Assembly (NCBI GenBank): GCA_947454145.1
Contig: CANGIW010000001.1
Span: 1-64,000, forward strand
Origin: Rickettsiales bacterium
Lineage (GTDB): Bacteria > Pseudomonadota > Alphaproteobacteria > Rickettsiales > Rickettsiaceae
Direction: 5' to 3'
DNA length: 64,000 nt
Shown one piece after another: positions 45,965-54,842 of the stretch. Within the stretch, counting starts at the first letter, position 1. Each line of letters begins with the position of its first letter. The position numbers and the translations under genes were made by a program. Under the pieces are notes generated by a model. It had not been told where the DNA came from. It searched no databases and saw only the letters and a list, made by a program, of their open reading frames with translations.

Positions 45965-46690
45965 CTATTTAGCAAAAGGTAGAAAAGAGAACTTAGTATT
46001 ATAATCATAATGATCATAACCTTCTGCTTTTTTTATCAATTTTATTATATATAGCGTTATAGGAGACGAGATTAATTCATAACCAACTTTTATTAACACA
46101 AGCAACATAACCATATCAGCAAGACTTGCAAAATCATAAAGATGCGAAAATGCTATTGCAGCAAAAATACTACTTTCAAAAGCGCTACCTATGGCTGTGC
46201 TAACAGCAGCTCTTAAAACGAAATATTTACCAGCGAATCTCAATTTTAGTTTAGATAATATCACTGAGTTGAAATATTCACCTACAACAAAACTTGTTAC
46301 AGAAGCAAACAATATGAGTGGAGAAAAAGCAAACACGGAGTCAAAGCCTTTACTTTCTAAACTATCTATTCCTGCAAGCTGAACAACTAGGTAAAATAAT
46401 AACATAGAAATAGCAGTAGCAAACAGCGAAATCCATATTGTTTTTCTGGTATTTTTAAATCCGTATATTTCTGTTAACACATCATTGATTATGTATAGCA
46501 AGGGAAAATACCAAGTTCCAGCATCAAGTGGCCAAGGTCCTAATTCATAGCCAGCAATATTATACGGACCATATTCAACCATCTTTACAGCAGCTATATT
46601 AGAAATTAAATAAATAATAACATAAGCTATTGTTAAATAGTGAAATATTCCAAATTGGGTTTTATTTTCTAAATTTTTATTAGTTAACAT
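45965..46690 (-). CDS. queuosine precursor transporter (YhhQ/VUT family)
   Basis: Six-helix inner-membrane protein that imports preQ0/preQ1 or queuine for tRNA modification. The 241 residues show the family features: an N-terminal ISNIAAVKMVEYG segment, DAGTWYFPLLYIINDVLTEIYGFKNTRKTIW, and FVVGEYFNSVILSKLKLRFAGKY. An intracellular parasite would use it to salvage the base from the host. Alone between recJ and the 519-aa gene. Confidence 0.9.
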   Translation of the reverse strand: MLTNKNLENKTQFGIFHYLTIAYVIIYLISNIAAVKMVEYGPYNIAGYELGPWPLDAGTWYFPLLYIINDVLTEIYGFKNTRKTIWISLFATAISMLLFYLVVQLAGIDSLESKGFDSVFAFSPLILFASVTSFVVGEYFNSVILSKLKLRFAGKYFVLRAAVSTAIGSAFESSIFAAIAFSHLYDFASLADMVMLLVLIKVGYELISSPITLYIIKLIKKAEGYDHYDYNTKFSFLPFAK

Positions 46691-46843
46691 ATATTAATCT
46701 GCTTAGGGTTTTAATAGATATAAATTTTAGCCTTAGATGTCTAAAAAGTCACTAAATTTTCATCATATTATGAAGAGTAAAACAAAATAATAAAAATATT
46801 TTAAATTTTAAGTATATGTTTTATAAAAAAATATATCTTTAGG

Positions 46844-46872
46844 TTGCAAAAAAATGTTAATGTTGATAAAAT
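46844..46872 (+). promoter_or_regulatory. promoter of the 519-aa gene
   Basis: TTGCAA at 46844, a 17-base spacer and TAAAAT at 46867 lie 38 bases before the ATG at 46911, which is also preceded by a GAGG ribosome site. Confidence 0.55.
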
Positions 46873-46910
46873 TTCATAAGAAAAACCAAATTACAAAATA
46901 TTGAGGTGTT

Positions 46911-48470
46911 ATGAAAAAAGAAGGGCAGCATGATACATTAGATTATGAGGAATTAGAGCCTGGGGCCCGTACCAAAGGTGATAAGGCTGAATCAGTTAAA
47001 CTTGAAGATTTAAGTGAAAGGGGAAGTCTATCAGGTAGGAGGAAAACTGAAGACGAAGTGTGGTTTGATGCAGTAGATGAGCAGGAAGTAGTGGCGGGGG
47101 ATACAGTAGAAGAGTCTGGTAAAACTTTAAGTAAAAAGGTAGTTACATCAGCTAAGACTGCAGCTAAAGAACAGCGGCATGCTGCATTAGATGGTGAGGG
47201 AGTAGAGGCGGGGGTGGGTACAGTAGAAGAGTTTCGTGAAGGTTCAAGTGAAGCGTTAGGTACATCAGCTAATACTGTAGCTAAAGAAGAAGAGCAGCAA
47301 GGTTTTTTTAGGAAACTAGGTGGTAAAGTAGTAAATTTTGCTAAAAGGGTTATAGGTTCATCTACTACTGAAGCTACTACTGAAGCTACGGTAAAAGAAG
47401 AACCTAGGGTAAAAGCACCTATGATAAAAGAAGAACCTACGATAAAAGAAGATACGGTAAAAGCACCTACGGTAAAAGAAGAACCTAGGGTAAAAGCACC
47501 TACGGTAAAAGAAGAACCTACGATAAAAGAAGATACGGTAAAAGAAGCTACGGTAAAAGCACCTACGGTAAAAGAAGATACGGGAAAAGAAGCTGAAGGA
47601 TCAAAATCAACAGGTTTTATGAAGCTTATTGGAACTATTTCTGTTACTAGTATGGTTGTTTTTGCTTCAGGTGGTACTGTAGCTGTAGCAGTTGGTTGTT
47701 CTGCTGTAGCAAGTTTATGTGTGGCTGCAAAAGATAAAGACACGCGTCAAGCTTTAGCCACGGGACCTGAAGCGTTGGGTCTAGAACGTAAAAAAGCTGA
47801 AAATCTTGTACAGGATGCAGGAAATATAGCATGTGCTGCTGTTGCTATAACTGTTGGATCTTCTTTGGGTGGGGTGGTGGGATCAGGGGGTGCTGTGATT
47901 GGAGCTATGGTTGCTGCAAAATTGGCCCATGAACATGATGAAAATGCAAAAGCAGGGTTACAAAAAATTGGTAAATCTGCCGTTTCTTTGGTAACTAGCG
48001 ATATAGGAAGAAAAATTATTGGAACAGCCATAGTAGGATTAGGGGTAACTGGCGCTATTGTCTTATCGGGTGCAACTTTTGGTATAGCTCCTGCCGCATG
48101 CTTAGCCGTAGCTGGTGTTTCTACTCTCGTTGGAGTAGGTTATGCTCGTGGTTGGGATAAAGACATTGCTGCCGGATTTGTTAAAACAAAGGAGTCTTTT
48201 AGTAATGGATTAAAAGCTGTGAAAGGTATTTTTAGCAAGGAACATCGTGAACAATCTGTGGCACAATCAGCAGCAACTACTTCACAAAAGCAACCTAAAC
48301 AAGCCGGCGCACAAAATCCTGCACAAGCATCGCCAAAAAAAGAGCATATCGCTGAAGCTAAATTATCACTAGGGGAAAGTGGCCAAGGTTTATTTGCAAA
48401 TGCTGATGCTAGCGTAAAACCTACACCAGCTAAAGCTAGTAAAGATAGGGGCAGTGGTATAAAAATTTAA
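46911..48470 (+). CDS. effector-like repeat protein with hydrophobic C-terminal half
   Basis: No family recognised. The 519 residues split into a charged N-terminal half (1-235) and a Gly/Ala-rich hydrophobic part (236-412) with about four to five potential membrane segments, then a polar tail (420-519). Residues 161-226 hold Lys/Glu/Pro repeats (VKEEPRVKAP, IKEEPTIKED and variants), a disordered linker-type array; an earlier block around 60-125 is also partly duplicated. No signal peptide. G-rich codon use is visibly higher than in neighbours. Membrane-inserting secreted effectors often look like this, but delivery is an inference. Confidence 0.75.
   Translation: MKKEGQHDTLDYEELEPGARTKGDKAESVKLEDLSERGSLSGRRKTEDEVWFDAVDEQEVVAGDTVEESGKTLSKKVVTSAKTAAKEQRHAALDGEGVEAGVGTVEEFREGSSEALGTSANTVAKEEEQQGFFRKLGGKVVNFAKRVIGSSTTEATTEATVKEEPRVKAPMIKEEPTIKEDTVKAPTVKEEPRVKAPTVKEEPTIKEDTVKEATVKAPTVKEDTGKEAEGSKSTGFMKLIGTISVTSMVVFASGGTVAVAVGCSAVASLCVAAKDKDTRQALATGPEALGLERKKAENLVQDAGNIACAAVAITVGSSLGGVVGSGGAVIGAMVAAKLAHEHDENAKAGLQKIGKSAVSLVTSDIGRKIIGTAIVGLGVTGAIVLSGATFGIAPAACLAVAGVSTLVGVGYARGWDKDIAAGFVKTKESFSNGLKAVKGIFSKEHREQSVAQSAATTSQKQPKQAGAQNPAQASPKKEHIAEAKLSLGESGQGLFANADASVKPTPAKASKDRGSGIKI
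47391..47588 (+). repeat. degenerate tandem repeats (KEEP-type) in the 519-aa gene
   Basis: Short units of 15-18 bp built from GTAAAAGAAGAACCTA- and GTAAAAGCACCTA-like words encode alternating VKEEP, IKED and VKAPT blocks. Unit multiples of three keep the frame open; copy number is likely variable between strains. Confidence 0.85.
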
Positions 48471-48502
48471 GTTTAATTAACTTATAGAATTAAGCTATAT
48501 TA

Positions 48503-48532
48503 CCAAAGGGTTTGTTAAATCCATTGCTTTGG
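48503..48532 (+). terminator. possible hairpin after the 519-aa gene
   Basis: CCAAAG / CTTTGG arms with additional inner GGTTT / AAATCC pairing form a stem starting 32 bases past the stop. No U-run follows. Confidence 0.35.
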
Positions 48533-48722
48533 ATAATATTCCTGCAAATATGATAGCATAAACTCAAGATAAACTTAACAATCCGTCTAAAAAGTCATAA
48601 AACCACTATACTACAAATGAATTATGAATTACATCTATTGATAGTGATTTTGTTGTACTTCAAACTTGAATCATCGCAATACATAGTTCTTTTATTCTTT
48701 TTAAAAAGCTGATTTGCATCCA

Positions 48723-50312
48723 TCATAAATTAATTTGAGTATTAAATGTATAATCAAAACCACTATAGTTATTAGAGTTAACAAAGTTAACCATAATATT
48801 AAATTGCCTATTTGCATATTCGCCCGACACTAATCCACCCATAGTGAATTTATTAGATTCTATCTTACTAATTACATTACCACTAGTAACTATTTTATCT
48901 AAATCTAATTGTTGAAACATATGTAGGCTGCTACTTAAGGTAATTTTATTTACTGCAAATTTTTTGCCAATAAAACTTGCTCCAAACAAGAATTGTTTTT
49001 GAATTGCGGTCTTGGTCTTAGCAGAAATAGTATTATTTGCATCACTGTCTTTTTGCGCTTTAACTCCTAATGTTGCAACTACACCCAAAGAGGAAGAAAG
49101 CTGTATATTATAGTTTGTGATTAAATCTACAAAAAAATCGATTGGAGGATAATTGTTTTGGGTATTTATAATATTATTAGCCACAGCAGACAAGCCTACT
49201 TTTTTTAAACCACCAGCTTTAATTTCTACATTCAATTTTGGTGATAGATCTATTTTAGAATATACTCCTCCAAAGCTTATTGGAATGTGGCTTGTAGGAT
49301 TGCTAGAATTATTATTATGGATTACATCAAAATTTTTACCACCAAACACAGTTAATAAGATATTACTAGTTAAATGATAACCAGCGCCTAAAATAAATCC
49401 GTTATGTGATATAGGATCATTAGCAGCTTTTGCACTATTTTTAGAGCCAAAAATTTTGCCCCACACATTAAATTTTCTAAATTGTTGTTCACCAGAAGCC
49501 GCTGCTGCTGAATTAGGTAATCTATTAAAATTGATAATATTAGTTATATTATCAATCATGCTACTTTTCAAAATATCATAATTATTAGCTAATATTTCGG
49601 TACCTTTATTTTGTGGGGTAAGGCTAATTGGTGGAGGAATATTTATATCATTTTCTAATGATGGTTTATTTGATGATTGCTGTATACAATCAAGTTTCTG
49701 TAGGTTGGGTATTGCCACGCTCTTGCGACGCTCCTTTTTTTGTGGATTTTTATCTAAAGAATTTTTAGTATAATCACCTGGTGGTGGCATTGATACAATT
49801 GTATTGGGCTGTGTTTCGATCTGACTCATCGTCTGATTATCGGGAGAGTTTTTATTTTCTGTAATTTGTAAACCTTCAGTTGCATTGTCTATAGTATTAT
49901 TTAATGAATCGGACTTATTAATAGTACTTTTATTATGCGTACGATTTAATTTTTCTAGAGAAAGATAGTTAACCTCTATCTTACCTGATAGAGGATCTAA
50001 AATAGGAAATGAATTTGGTTGGTATACTAAAAATGTTAAATCATCTATAGAAAAAGTGTCATCAAAAATAATAGCTGAATCTAATTCATTTTCAACCTTT
50101 TTATTAGGCGTATTTTTATTATTGAACACTTCTTGCTCAATCTTAGGTTTATATTTACTAGTACCTTTACTGTAACTCAAAAGTTTGTGTAATTTATTAG
50201 GTATATTAGGAAAAGTAAAAGGGGTGTTGTTCATTGCCATTAACATTTGCGATTCAGTTAGACAAAAAATATACAACAAAATTATTAGAATTTTAGGTAA
50301 TTTTACTTTCAT
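48723..50312 (-). CDS. autotransporter-like outer-membrane protein
   Basis: Signal peptide at the N-terminus (ending near TESQMLMA), a polar Asn/Ser/Lys-rich middle (30-265) with a Pro-rich patch, and a C-terminal ~260-residue beta-barrel starting at FNVWGKIFGSKNS with GFILGAGYHLTSNILLTVFG and ending in FDYTFNTQINL. The layout resembles rickettsial Sca-type autotransporters, but the passenger is short and lacks recognisable adhesin repeats. The ATG at 50312 is preferred; an in-frame TTG lies two codons upstream. Substrate and role unknown. Confidence 0.72.
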   Translation of the reverse strand: MKVKLPKILIILLYIFCLTESQMLMAMNNTPFTFPNIPNKLHKLLSYSKGTSKYKPKIEQEVFNNKNTPNKKVENELDSAIIFDDTFSIDDLTFLVYQPNSFPILDPLSGKIEVNYLSLEKLNRTHNKSTINKSDSLNNTIDNATEGLQITENKNSPDNQTMSQIETQPNTIVSMPPPGDYTKNSLDKNPQKKERRKSVAIPNLQKLDCIQQSSNKPSLENDINIPPPISLTPQNKGTEILANNYDILKSSMIDNITNIINFNRLPNSAAAASGEQQFRKFNVWGKIFGSKNSAKAANDPISHNGFILGAGYHLTSNILLTVFGGKNFDVIHNNNSSNPTSHIPISFGGVYSKIDLSPKLNVEIKAGGLKKVGLSAVANNIINTQNNYPPIDFFVDLITNYNIQLSSSLGVVATLGVKAQKDSDANNTISAKTKTAIQKQFLFGASFIGKKFAVNKITLSSSLHMFQQLDLDKIVTSGNVISKIESNKFTMGGLVSGEYANRQFNIMVNFVNSNNYSGFDYTFNTQINL

Positions 50313-50820
50313 AATCAAAGGATTAATTTATAGATAAATTATTTAGATTTATATTAATAATTATATTTTGGTTTATTATTACTTTTATTACTTATTATTT
50401 TATTGTTTGGTATTTAAAAATTAAAAAATCCCTTTAATAAATATTAATTTATTTTATTAGCACAAAAATAGTACAGCTATTATTAGCTGAATAAAGACTC
50501 AAAAATAATATTAATAGATGAAATGATATATTACTTAACTTATTAAAGATTCCTCAATATTTAAGTTAAATATAATATCTTTAACTTGGAAAGTAGTATA
50601 TGTTAAAATTCAATAAAATGCAAGCATAAAAATTAAATGCAACTAAAAATTTTATTAAAATATAAAAAATGTTATTTAAATACAACAATTTCTTTAATAA
50701 AGAACTAATAACCTTTATGATAATTTCTTCTTTAAGTGAGTGATTATTCATAGTAATAATTGTTCGGTTATATTATTTGTATTGTAGAATTAAAAAATTA
50801 ACAGATAGTATAATTTATAC
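50313..50820. other. very AT-rich intergenic region
   Basis: Over 500 bases of high-AT sequence between the autotransporter-like gene and the tRNA-Thr promoter. I see no ORF with coding character, no repeat and no clear RNA gene. Confidence 0.4.
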
Positions 50821-50850
50821 TTGACCAAGCAGCATAATAAATTATATACT
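50821..50850 (+). promoter_or_regulatory. promoter of tRNA-Thr
   Basis: TTGACC at 50821, an 18-base spacer and TATACT at 50845 give 5/6 matches in both boxes; the mature tRNA starts 21 bases further on. Confidence 0.7.
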
Positions 50851-50870
50851 CATTTTGAGTTGTTTTGTTA

Positions 50871-50945
50871 GCCGCCATGGCTCAGTGGTAGAGCACATCA
50901 TTGGTAATGATGAGGTCGAAGGTTCGATTCTTTCTGGCGGCACCA
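50871..50945 (+). tRNA. tRNA-Thr (anticodon GGT), CCA encoded
   Basis: Acceptor stem GCCGCCA / TGGCGGC, D-arm GGCTCAGTGGTAGAGC, anticodon stem CATCA/TGATG around loop TTGGTAA (anticodon GGT), T-arm with GGTTCGATTC, discriminator A at 50942 and encoded CCA at 50943-50945. Decodes ACC/ACU. Confidence 0.96.
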
Positions 50946-51299
50946 TTTTTTCCAATAAGTTTCATTTAGGATTCTTTGAATTGTTATTTATACAAAGCTC
51001 TTAATTTATACTTTATTTCTTTGTATAACTATTTCTTACAGTCATCAACCTTAAGAAATTAAGATGCTAAGAAATAAAACCTATAGCATTTATGCACTGT
51101 AAAAAAACTATAGAACTGTGTTTTTTACATCACGTCAACTCTAAAGAGTAGTATGGCGTCTAAATTTGCAGCTATTTTTAAATATTTGTGACGGAGGGGA
51201 TGATTTGTAGAATTTTAGCTTTGCTAATGGGATTAAATCGTAAGACTAGAACTTAAAATAGTAATATTAAAAACAATGGTGCACTTTACTTTTGAATTT
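50946..51299. other. intergenic region between tRNA-Thr and sco1
   Basis: About 350 bases without a supported gene. Its right end carries the second copy of the 25-bp dispersed repeat (51277-51301), which reads as the start of a short frame MVHFTFEFL and runs into the sco1 stop codon. Confidence 0.4.
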
Positions 51300-51301
51300 T
51301 T
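51277..51301 (+). repeat. dispersed short repeat, copy 2
   Basis: Matches 42112-42136 at all but one base. It overlaps the stop codon of sco1 on the opposite strand. Confidence 0.6.
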
Positions 51302-51947
51302 ATCGGCTGTTGCGTAAAATCTTTATAATTTGATTCAATGTTTCTGCTTGGTTAGCTGAGCTATCAAAATGCGCTAAATATTCGCCATTGCCATTCATCA
51401 AATATATAAAAACACTATGGTCTATCAAATAATTCAAATCATTAGGCTCTTTGCTTGGCGCTATTTTATAATATATTTTGAATAACTTTGCTAATTTTTC
51501 TATTTCTTTTTCATCACTAGTTAATGAGATAAAATTGGGATGAAAATTTTGCATATATTCGTTAAGAGCTTCTTGTGTATCACGCTTTGGGTCTATTGTT
51601 ATAAATATAGGAGAAATATTGACTCCCAGTCCTTGCAAACTTTCAACAAGACCAGAAATTTTTTGCAACGCAGCCGGGCAAACATCAGGGCAATAAGTAA
51701 ATCCAAAATATACTAGACGTATCTTTCCTTTGAGTTTTTTCTCGCTATCAAAAATATTACCCGCTGAATCTTTAAATATGAAAGGTCCCCCTATCAGAGG
51801 TTTTTCACTATTGCTATACACATTTTGTAATTTTTTTTGAGTAGGTTGTGTGAATAAAAAATATAAAGAAACAGCAACAATTAATGCAGCAACAAATACA
51901 ACAAATTTTACCAAGTTATTTACTGACTTTTCATTAGTGTTAGACAT
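51300..51947 (-). CDS. SCO1/SenC copper chaperone for cytochrome c oxidase
   Basis: Membrane-anchored thioredoxin-fold protein that delivers copper to the CuA site of cytochrome oxidase subunit II. One N-terminal membrane helix (12-33), Cys86-x3-Cys90 in YCPDVCPAAL, and the distal His177 in LIDHSVFIY complete the copper ligand set. 215 residues, full length. It follows hemB by 14 bases on the same strand, linking haem and copper supply for respiration. Confidence 0.93.
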   Translation of the reverse strand: MSNTNEKSVNNLVKFVVFVAALIVAVSLYFLFTQPTQKKLQNVYSNSEKPLIGGPFIFKDSAGNIFDSEKKLKGKIRLVYFGFTYCPDVCPAALQKISGLVESLQGLGVNISPIFITIDPKRDTQEALNEYMQNFHPNFISLTSDEKEIEKLAKLFKIYYKIAPSKEPNDLNYLIDHSVFIYLMNGNGEYLAHFDSSANQAETLNQIIKILRNSR

Positions 51948-51961
51948 GAATATAAAATTTA

Positions 51962-52939
51962 TTATTGGTTATTTAATAGTTCCGCTATTTCTATTGCTGC
52001 GTAAGAGAATATTCCTATAGCTCCAGCACGTTTTATCGATATAAGTTGCTCAAGCATAACTTCTTTCCATGAAATATAGCCAGAGTCAGCTGCTGCCATT
52101 ATCATAGAATATTCTCCGCTAACTTGATATCCAAAAATTGGTAATTTAGAAAAATTAGCAGCTTGATAAATTATATCTAGATAAGTTATAGCTGGTTTTA
52201 TCAATATCATATCGGCTCCTTCGAAAACATCTAACTCAATTTCACGCATAGCTTCTTTACTATTGCGGTAGTCTAGTTGATAAGTTTTTTTATTGAGAAT
52301 ATGTTTATTATTCAGAGCGTTGCGAAAAGGTGCGTAAAGAGAAGAGGCATATTTTGCACTATAAGATAGAATAATAATATTACTAAATTCAGCATCATCT
52401 AGATATTGGCGGATAGCTAGTATCCTGCCGTCCATCATATCGGAAGGGGCAATAATGTCTGCACCAGCTTTGGCTAAGGTTAAGGCTTGGTTGCACAAGG
52501 CTGTTATGGTTTTATCATTTTCTACTTCACCGTTCATAACTATTCCGTCGTGACCGTTTGATGTGTATGGATCTAATGCAACATCAGCTATAATTCCAAT
52601 ATCAATATTTTCGGCCTTGATTAATCTAATAGCTCGACATATCAAATTGTCTAAATTATAAGCCTCATCGGCCTCATCACTTTTTAGCTCCTGGGAAATT
52701 ACAGGAAACAAAGCCACAGCTTTTATACCTAATATTGCGGCTTGTTTAATTTTATCTATTGCGAAGTCTATAGATAACCTATAAACACCAGGCATTTTGG
52801 CTACTGGTTCTTTAACATTATACCCTTCGATAATAAAGATAGGATAAACTAAATTATGGCTTTGTAAATCTACTTCTGCTACTAAATCTCTTAACCAAGG
52901 ATATTTCCTTAGGCGTCTTAATCTTACTTCTGGAAACAT
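51962..52939 (-). CDS. hemB: delta-aminolevulinic acid dehydratase (porphobilinogen synthase)
   Basis: Condenses two 5-aminolevulinates to porphobilinogen in haem synthesis. The 325-residue protein has the Schiff-base lysines Lys196 (SYSAKYASS) and Lys248 (MILIKPA). The metal loop reads DVALDPYTSNGHDG: Asp/Ala replace the zinc Cys residues, so this is the Mg-dependent, non-zinc type common in alphaproteobacteria. In the usual GHDG pattern a His precedes Gly; here TSNG replaces TSHG, a small change. Upstream of sco1. Confidence 0.95.
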   Translation of the reverse strand: MFPEVRLRRLRKYPWLRDLVAEVDLQSHNLVYPIFIIEGYNVKEPVAKMPGVYRLSIDFAIDKIKQAAILGIKAVALFPVISQELKSDEADEAYNLDNLICRAIRLIKAENIDIGIIADVALDPYTSNGHDGIVMNGEVENDKTITALCNQALTLAKAGADIIAPSDMMDGRILAIRQYLDDAEFSNIIILSYSAKYASSLYAPFRNALNNKHILNKKTYQLDYRNSKEAMREIELDVFEGADMILIKPAITYLDIIYQAANFSKLPIFGYQVSGEYSMIMAAADSGYISWKEVMLEQLISIKRAGAIGIFSYAAIEIAELLNNQ

Positions 52940-52974
52940 AATTTACCTTGAATATTTTATTTTACAATATTTTT

Positions 52975-53850
52975 TTAAAAATTTAGCGTTCCCGAGATAG
53001 CCCAAGCAAAGTGATTAAATCCTATTTTATCTGCACCAGATTGGTTTTTCAATTCCTTAATAGTTTGAGTGGGTGATCTATTGGTTATACTAGTATCCAC
53101 TGTTGCTGTTGTTTTAGATGTTATTGGGCTGTAATGTTTCCAGGAAATATTAAATCCAAAGGATAAAATATCGCTGTATTCACATTTAACACCACCGTGG
53201 AAACCTTTTAACAAAGAAACCTCGTCCTTACTTGAGTATTCAACAGTAATTGACTTGGTAGAAGAGAGCTCATCCTTGCTATCCTTAAATGTATCCTTAT
53301 ATTCAGGTTTAGCTAAACCTATAAGTCCACCAAAATTTATATTCAATCCATCAAATATTTCGAATGGACAATTTAATTTTGTAGCAATATATTTGCTTTT
53401 TATATTTTGTTTGGCTTTAACGTCATTTAATGGTTTGGTAAAAAAACTGTAGATATATTTTTCATCAGTAGTACCATTCTTTAATGAATCTATATTATCT
53501 TTAGCAACTAAACTATTAATAAGAATTGTTTTGTCGGCGATATTATACTTATAGTCAAACTCAAAATTATTTATAAATACACCCAAAAGATTTATTCCTC
53601 CAGCTTCTAGCCCTAGTTCTAGATTATCTCTTAGTGCTAAAGAAACAGAAGCATACAAATTTGGAAGTTTAAAATTAAACTCACCCTTTTGTTGTATATA
53701 TTGATCAGATTGGTTAAAATTAAATATTTCTGGCGTGTAGAAAAGTGCAGTTCCAGCAAAAGCTTCCAAACTGCAAGCTCCTTCTAAATTATAACCATAG
53801 ACGTTAGAACTAGTTGCAAACAAGATAAGTGGCAAAATTTTTTTTTTCAT
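52975..53850 (-). CDS. putative outer-membrane beta-barrel protein, 291 aa
   Basis: Signal peptide begins MKKKILPLILFATSSNVYG; the ATG at 53850 starts right there, so I prefer it to the in-frame ATG at 53868. The mature part alternates amphipathic strands and ends WAISGTLNF, an outer-membrane barrel C-terminus. The first strands (GACSLEAFAGTALFYTPEIF) and the final HFAWAISGT resemble other rickettsial surface barrels. It is 36 bases upstream of hemB on the same strand, a chance neighbour functionally. Confidence 0.7.
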   Translation of the reverse strand: MKKKILPLILFATSSNVYGYNLEGACSLEAFAGTALFYTPEIFNFNQSDQYIQQKGEFNFKLPNLYASVSLALRDNLELGLEAGGINLLGVFINNFEFDYKYNIADKTILINSLVAKDNIDSLKNGTTDEKYIYSFFTKPLNDVKAKQNIKSKYIATKLNCPFEIFDGLNINFGGLIGLAKPEYKDTFKDSKDELSSTKSITVEYSSKDEVSLLKGFHGGVKCEYSDILSFGFNISWKHYSPITSKTTATVDTSITNRSPTQTIKELKNQSGADKIGFNHFAWAISGTLNF

Positions 53851-54462
53851 AAAGTAATTTACTAACATAGATATTTATTACCGTATATTTTGTTGAGTCT
53901 TAGATTTTTTAAACAAACCTATATACAAAATATCAGTAGGTTTTTTATACAACAAATAATCCAATTGAAGAATTGGTAGCTTTGGAATTATTGATCATTA
54001 ATATTAGGCTTATTAAAAACTACAACAAGAACAATTATAAACTATTTTTTTGTCTTCACACAAATTATACGAATAATATAGATAAAAATGCAAGTCAATA
54101 ATCTATTAGCATATATTTGCTAACCAATACTAAAATACTCATTCTAATAGTAAAAAAAGTTATAGTAAAAAAATTTACTTTACAAACAAAGCGACTAAAT
54201 AAAATTGATTAAGTAAGGAAAGAATGTTTTTTTTTCAAAAAATATATGATAAATATCTCAATTTATTATCAATAATATAATAATTATATATTGTATTAAT
54301 TATAATATATATAGAATCTTAAGGAAGACACTTGTATTACATTTAAAGTTAATTAATCTTATCATATTAATACTTTTTATATTTATTATATGTATTAGTA
54401 CTAGTAACAATTTGTAGTATTGTAAGTTTATTCTAATTTAACCGACTAAAAAGATTTTATTT
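53851..54462. other. AT-rich intergenic region with a short hairpin
   Basis: Roughly 600 bases with no coding signal. A small hairpin CCAATT-GAAG-AATTGG is at 53961-53976, upstream of both divergent neighbours. No promoter stands out in the poly-A/T background. Confidence 0.35.
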
Positions 54463-54840
54463 ATGAATTATTTTGTAATAAAACTACAATCTCCATTCGA
54501 AAGATTAAAATTTATTAATGATAACCCAGAAATTTCTTTTCGCAAAGCTATAATCTTACAGGCAATTATAGATGCATCTAGTTGTAGCGAAAAACAGCGG
54601 GACAAGAAAATAGCGCAAGAAGCAAGAGATTGGTTGTTTGGTAATTCAGAGTATTTTCAAGAATTATGTAATGAGTCTGAGTTGGCACCTAATTATGTGG
54701 CTAATATAGCGGCCGAGATGATAAAAATACAAGAAAAAAAAATTAATAAAAATAAAGATAAAAAAGTAGACAAAATACAAAAGTTATTAACTGATGATAT
54801 TCTAGTTTATAGCTATTATATTAACAATAGATATAGATGA
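54463..54840 (+). CDS. hypothetical protein, 125 aa, phage/GTA-neighbour-like
   Basis: A soluble helical protein with AIILQAIIDASS, ARDWLFGNSEYFQELCNESEL and APNYVANIAAEMI. The pattern W-L-x-x-S-x-x-F ... C ... L-x-P-x-x-V recalls small conserved alphaproteobacterial proteins found in phage-like contexts; I cannot name the family. C-terminal Lys-rich tail. It overlaps nothing and ends two bases before convergent der. No phage genes adjoin it, but a holin-lysozyme pair lies 36 kb away. Confidence 0.6.
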   Translation: MNYFVIKLQSPFERLKFINDNPEISFRKAIILQAIIDASSCSEKQRDKKIAQEARDWLFGNSEYFQELCNESELAPNYVANIAAEMIKIQEKKINKNKDKKVDKIQKLLTDDILVYSYYINNRYR

Positions 54841-54842
54841 AA

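Noticed and set aside
46943-47743. 266-codon antisense frame opposite the 519-aa gene
   Set aside because: Composition (Val/Ser/Thr/Phe repeats) mirrors the repeats of the sense gene; no ribosome site; the sense gene has promoter and GAGG site.
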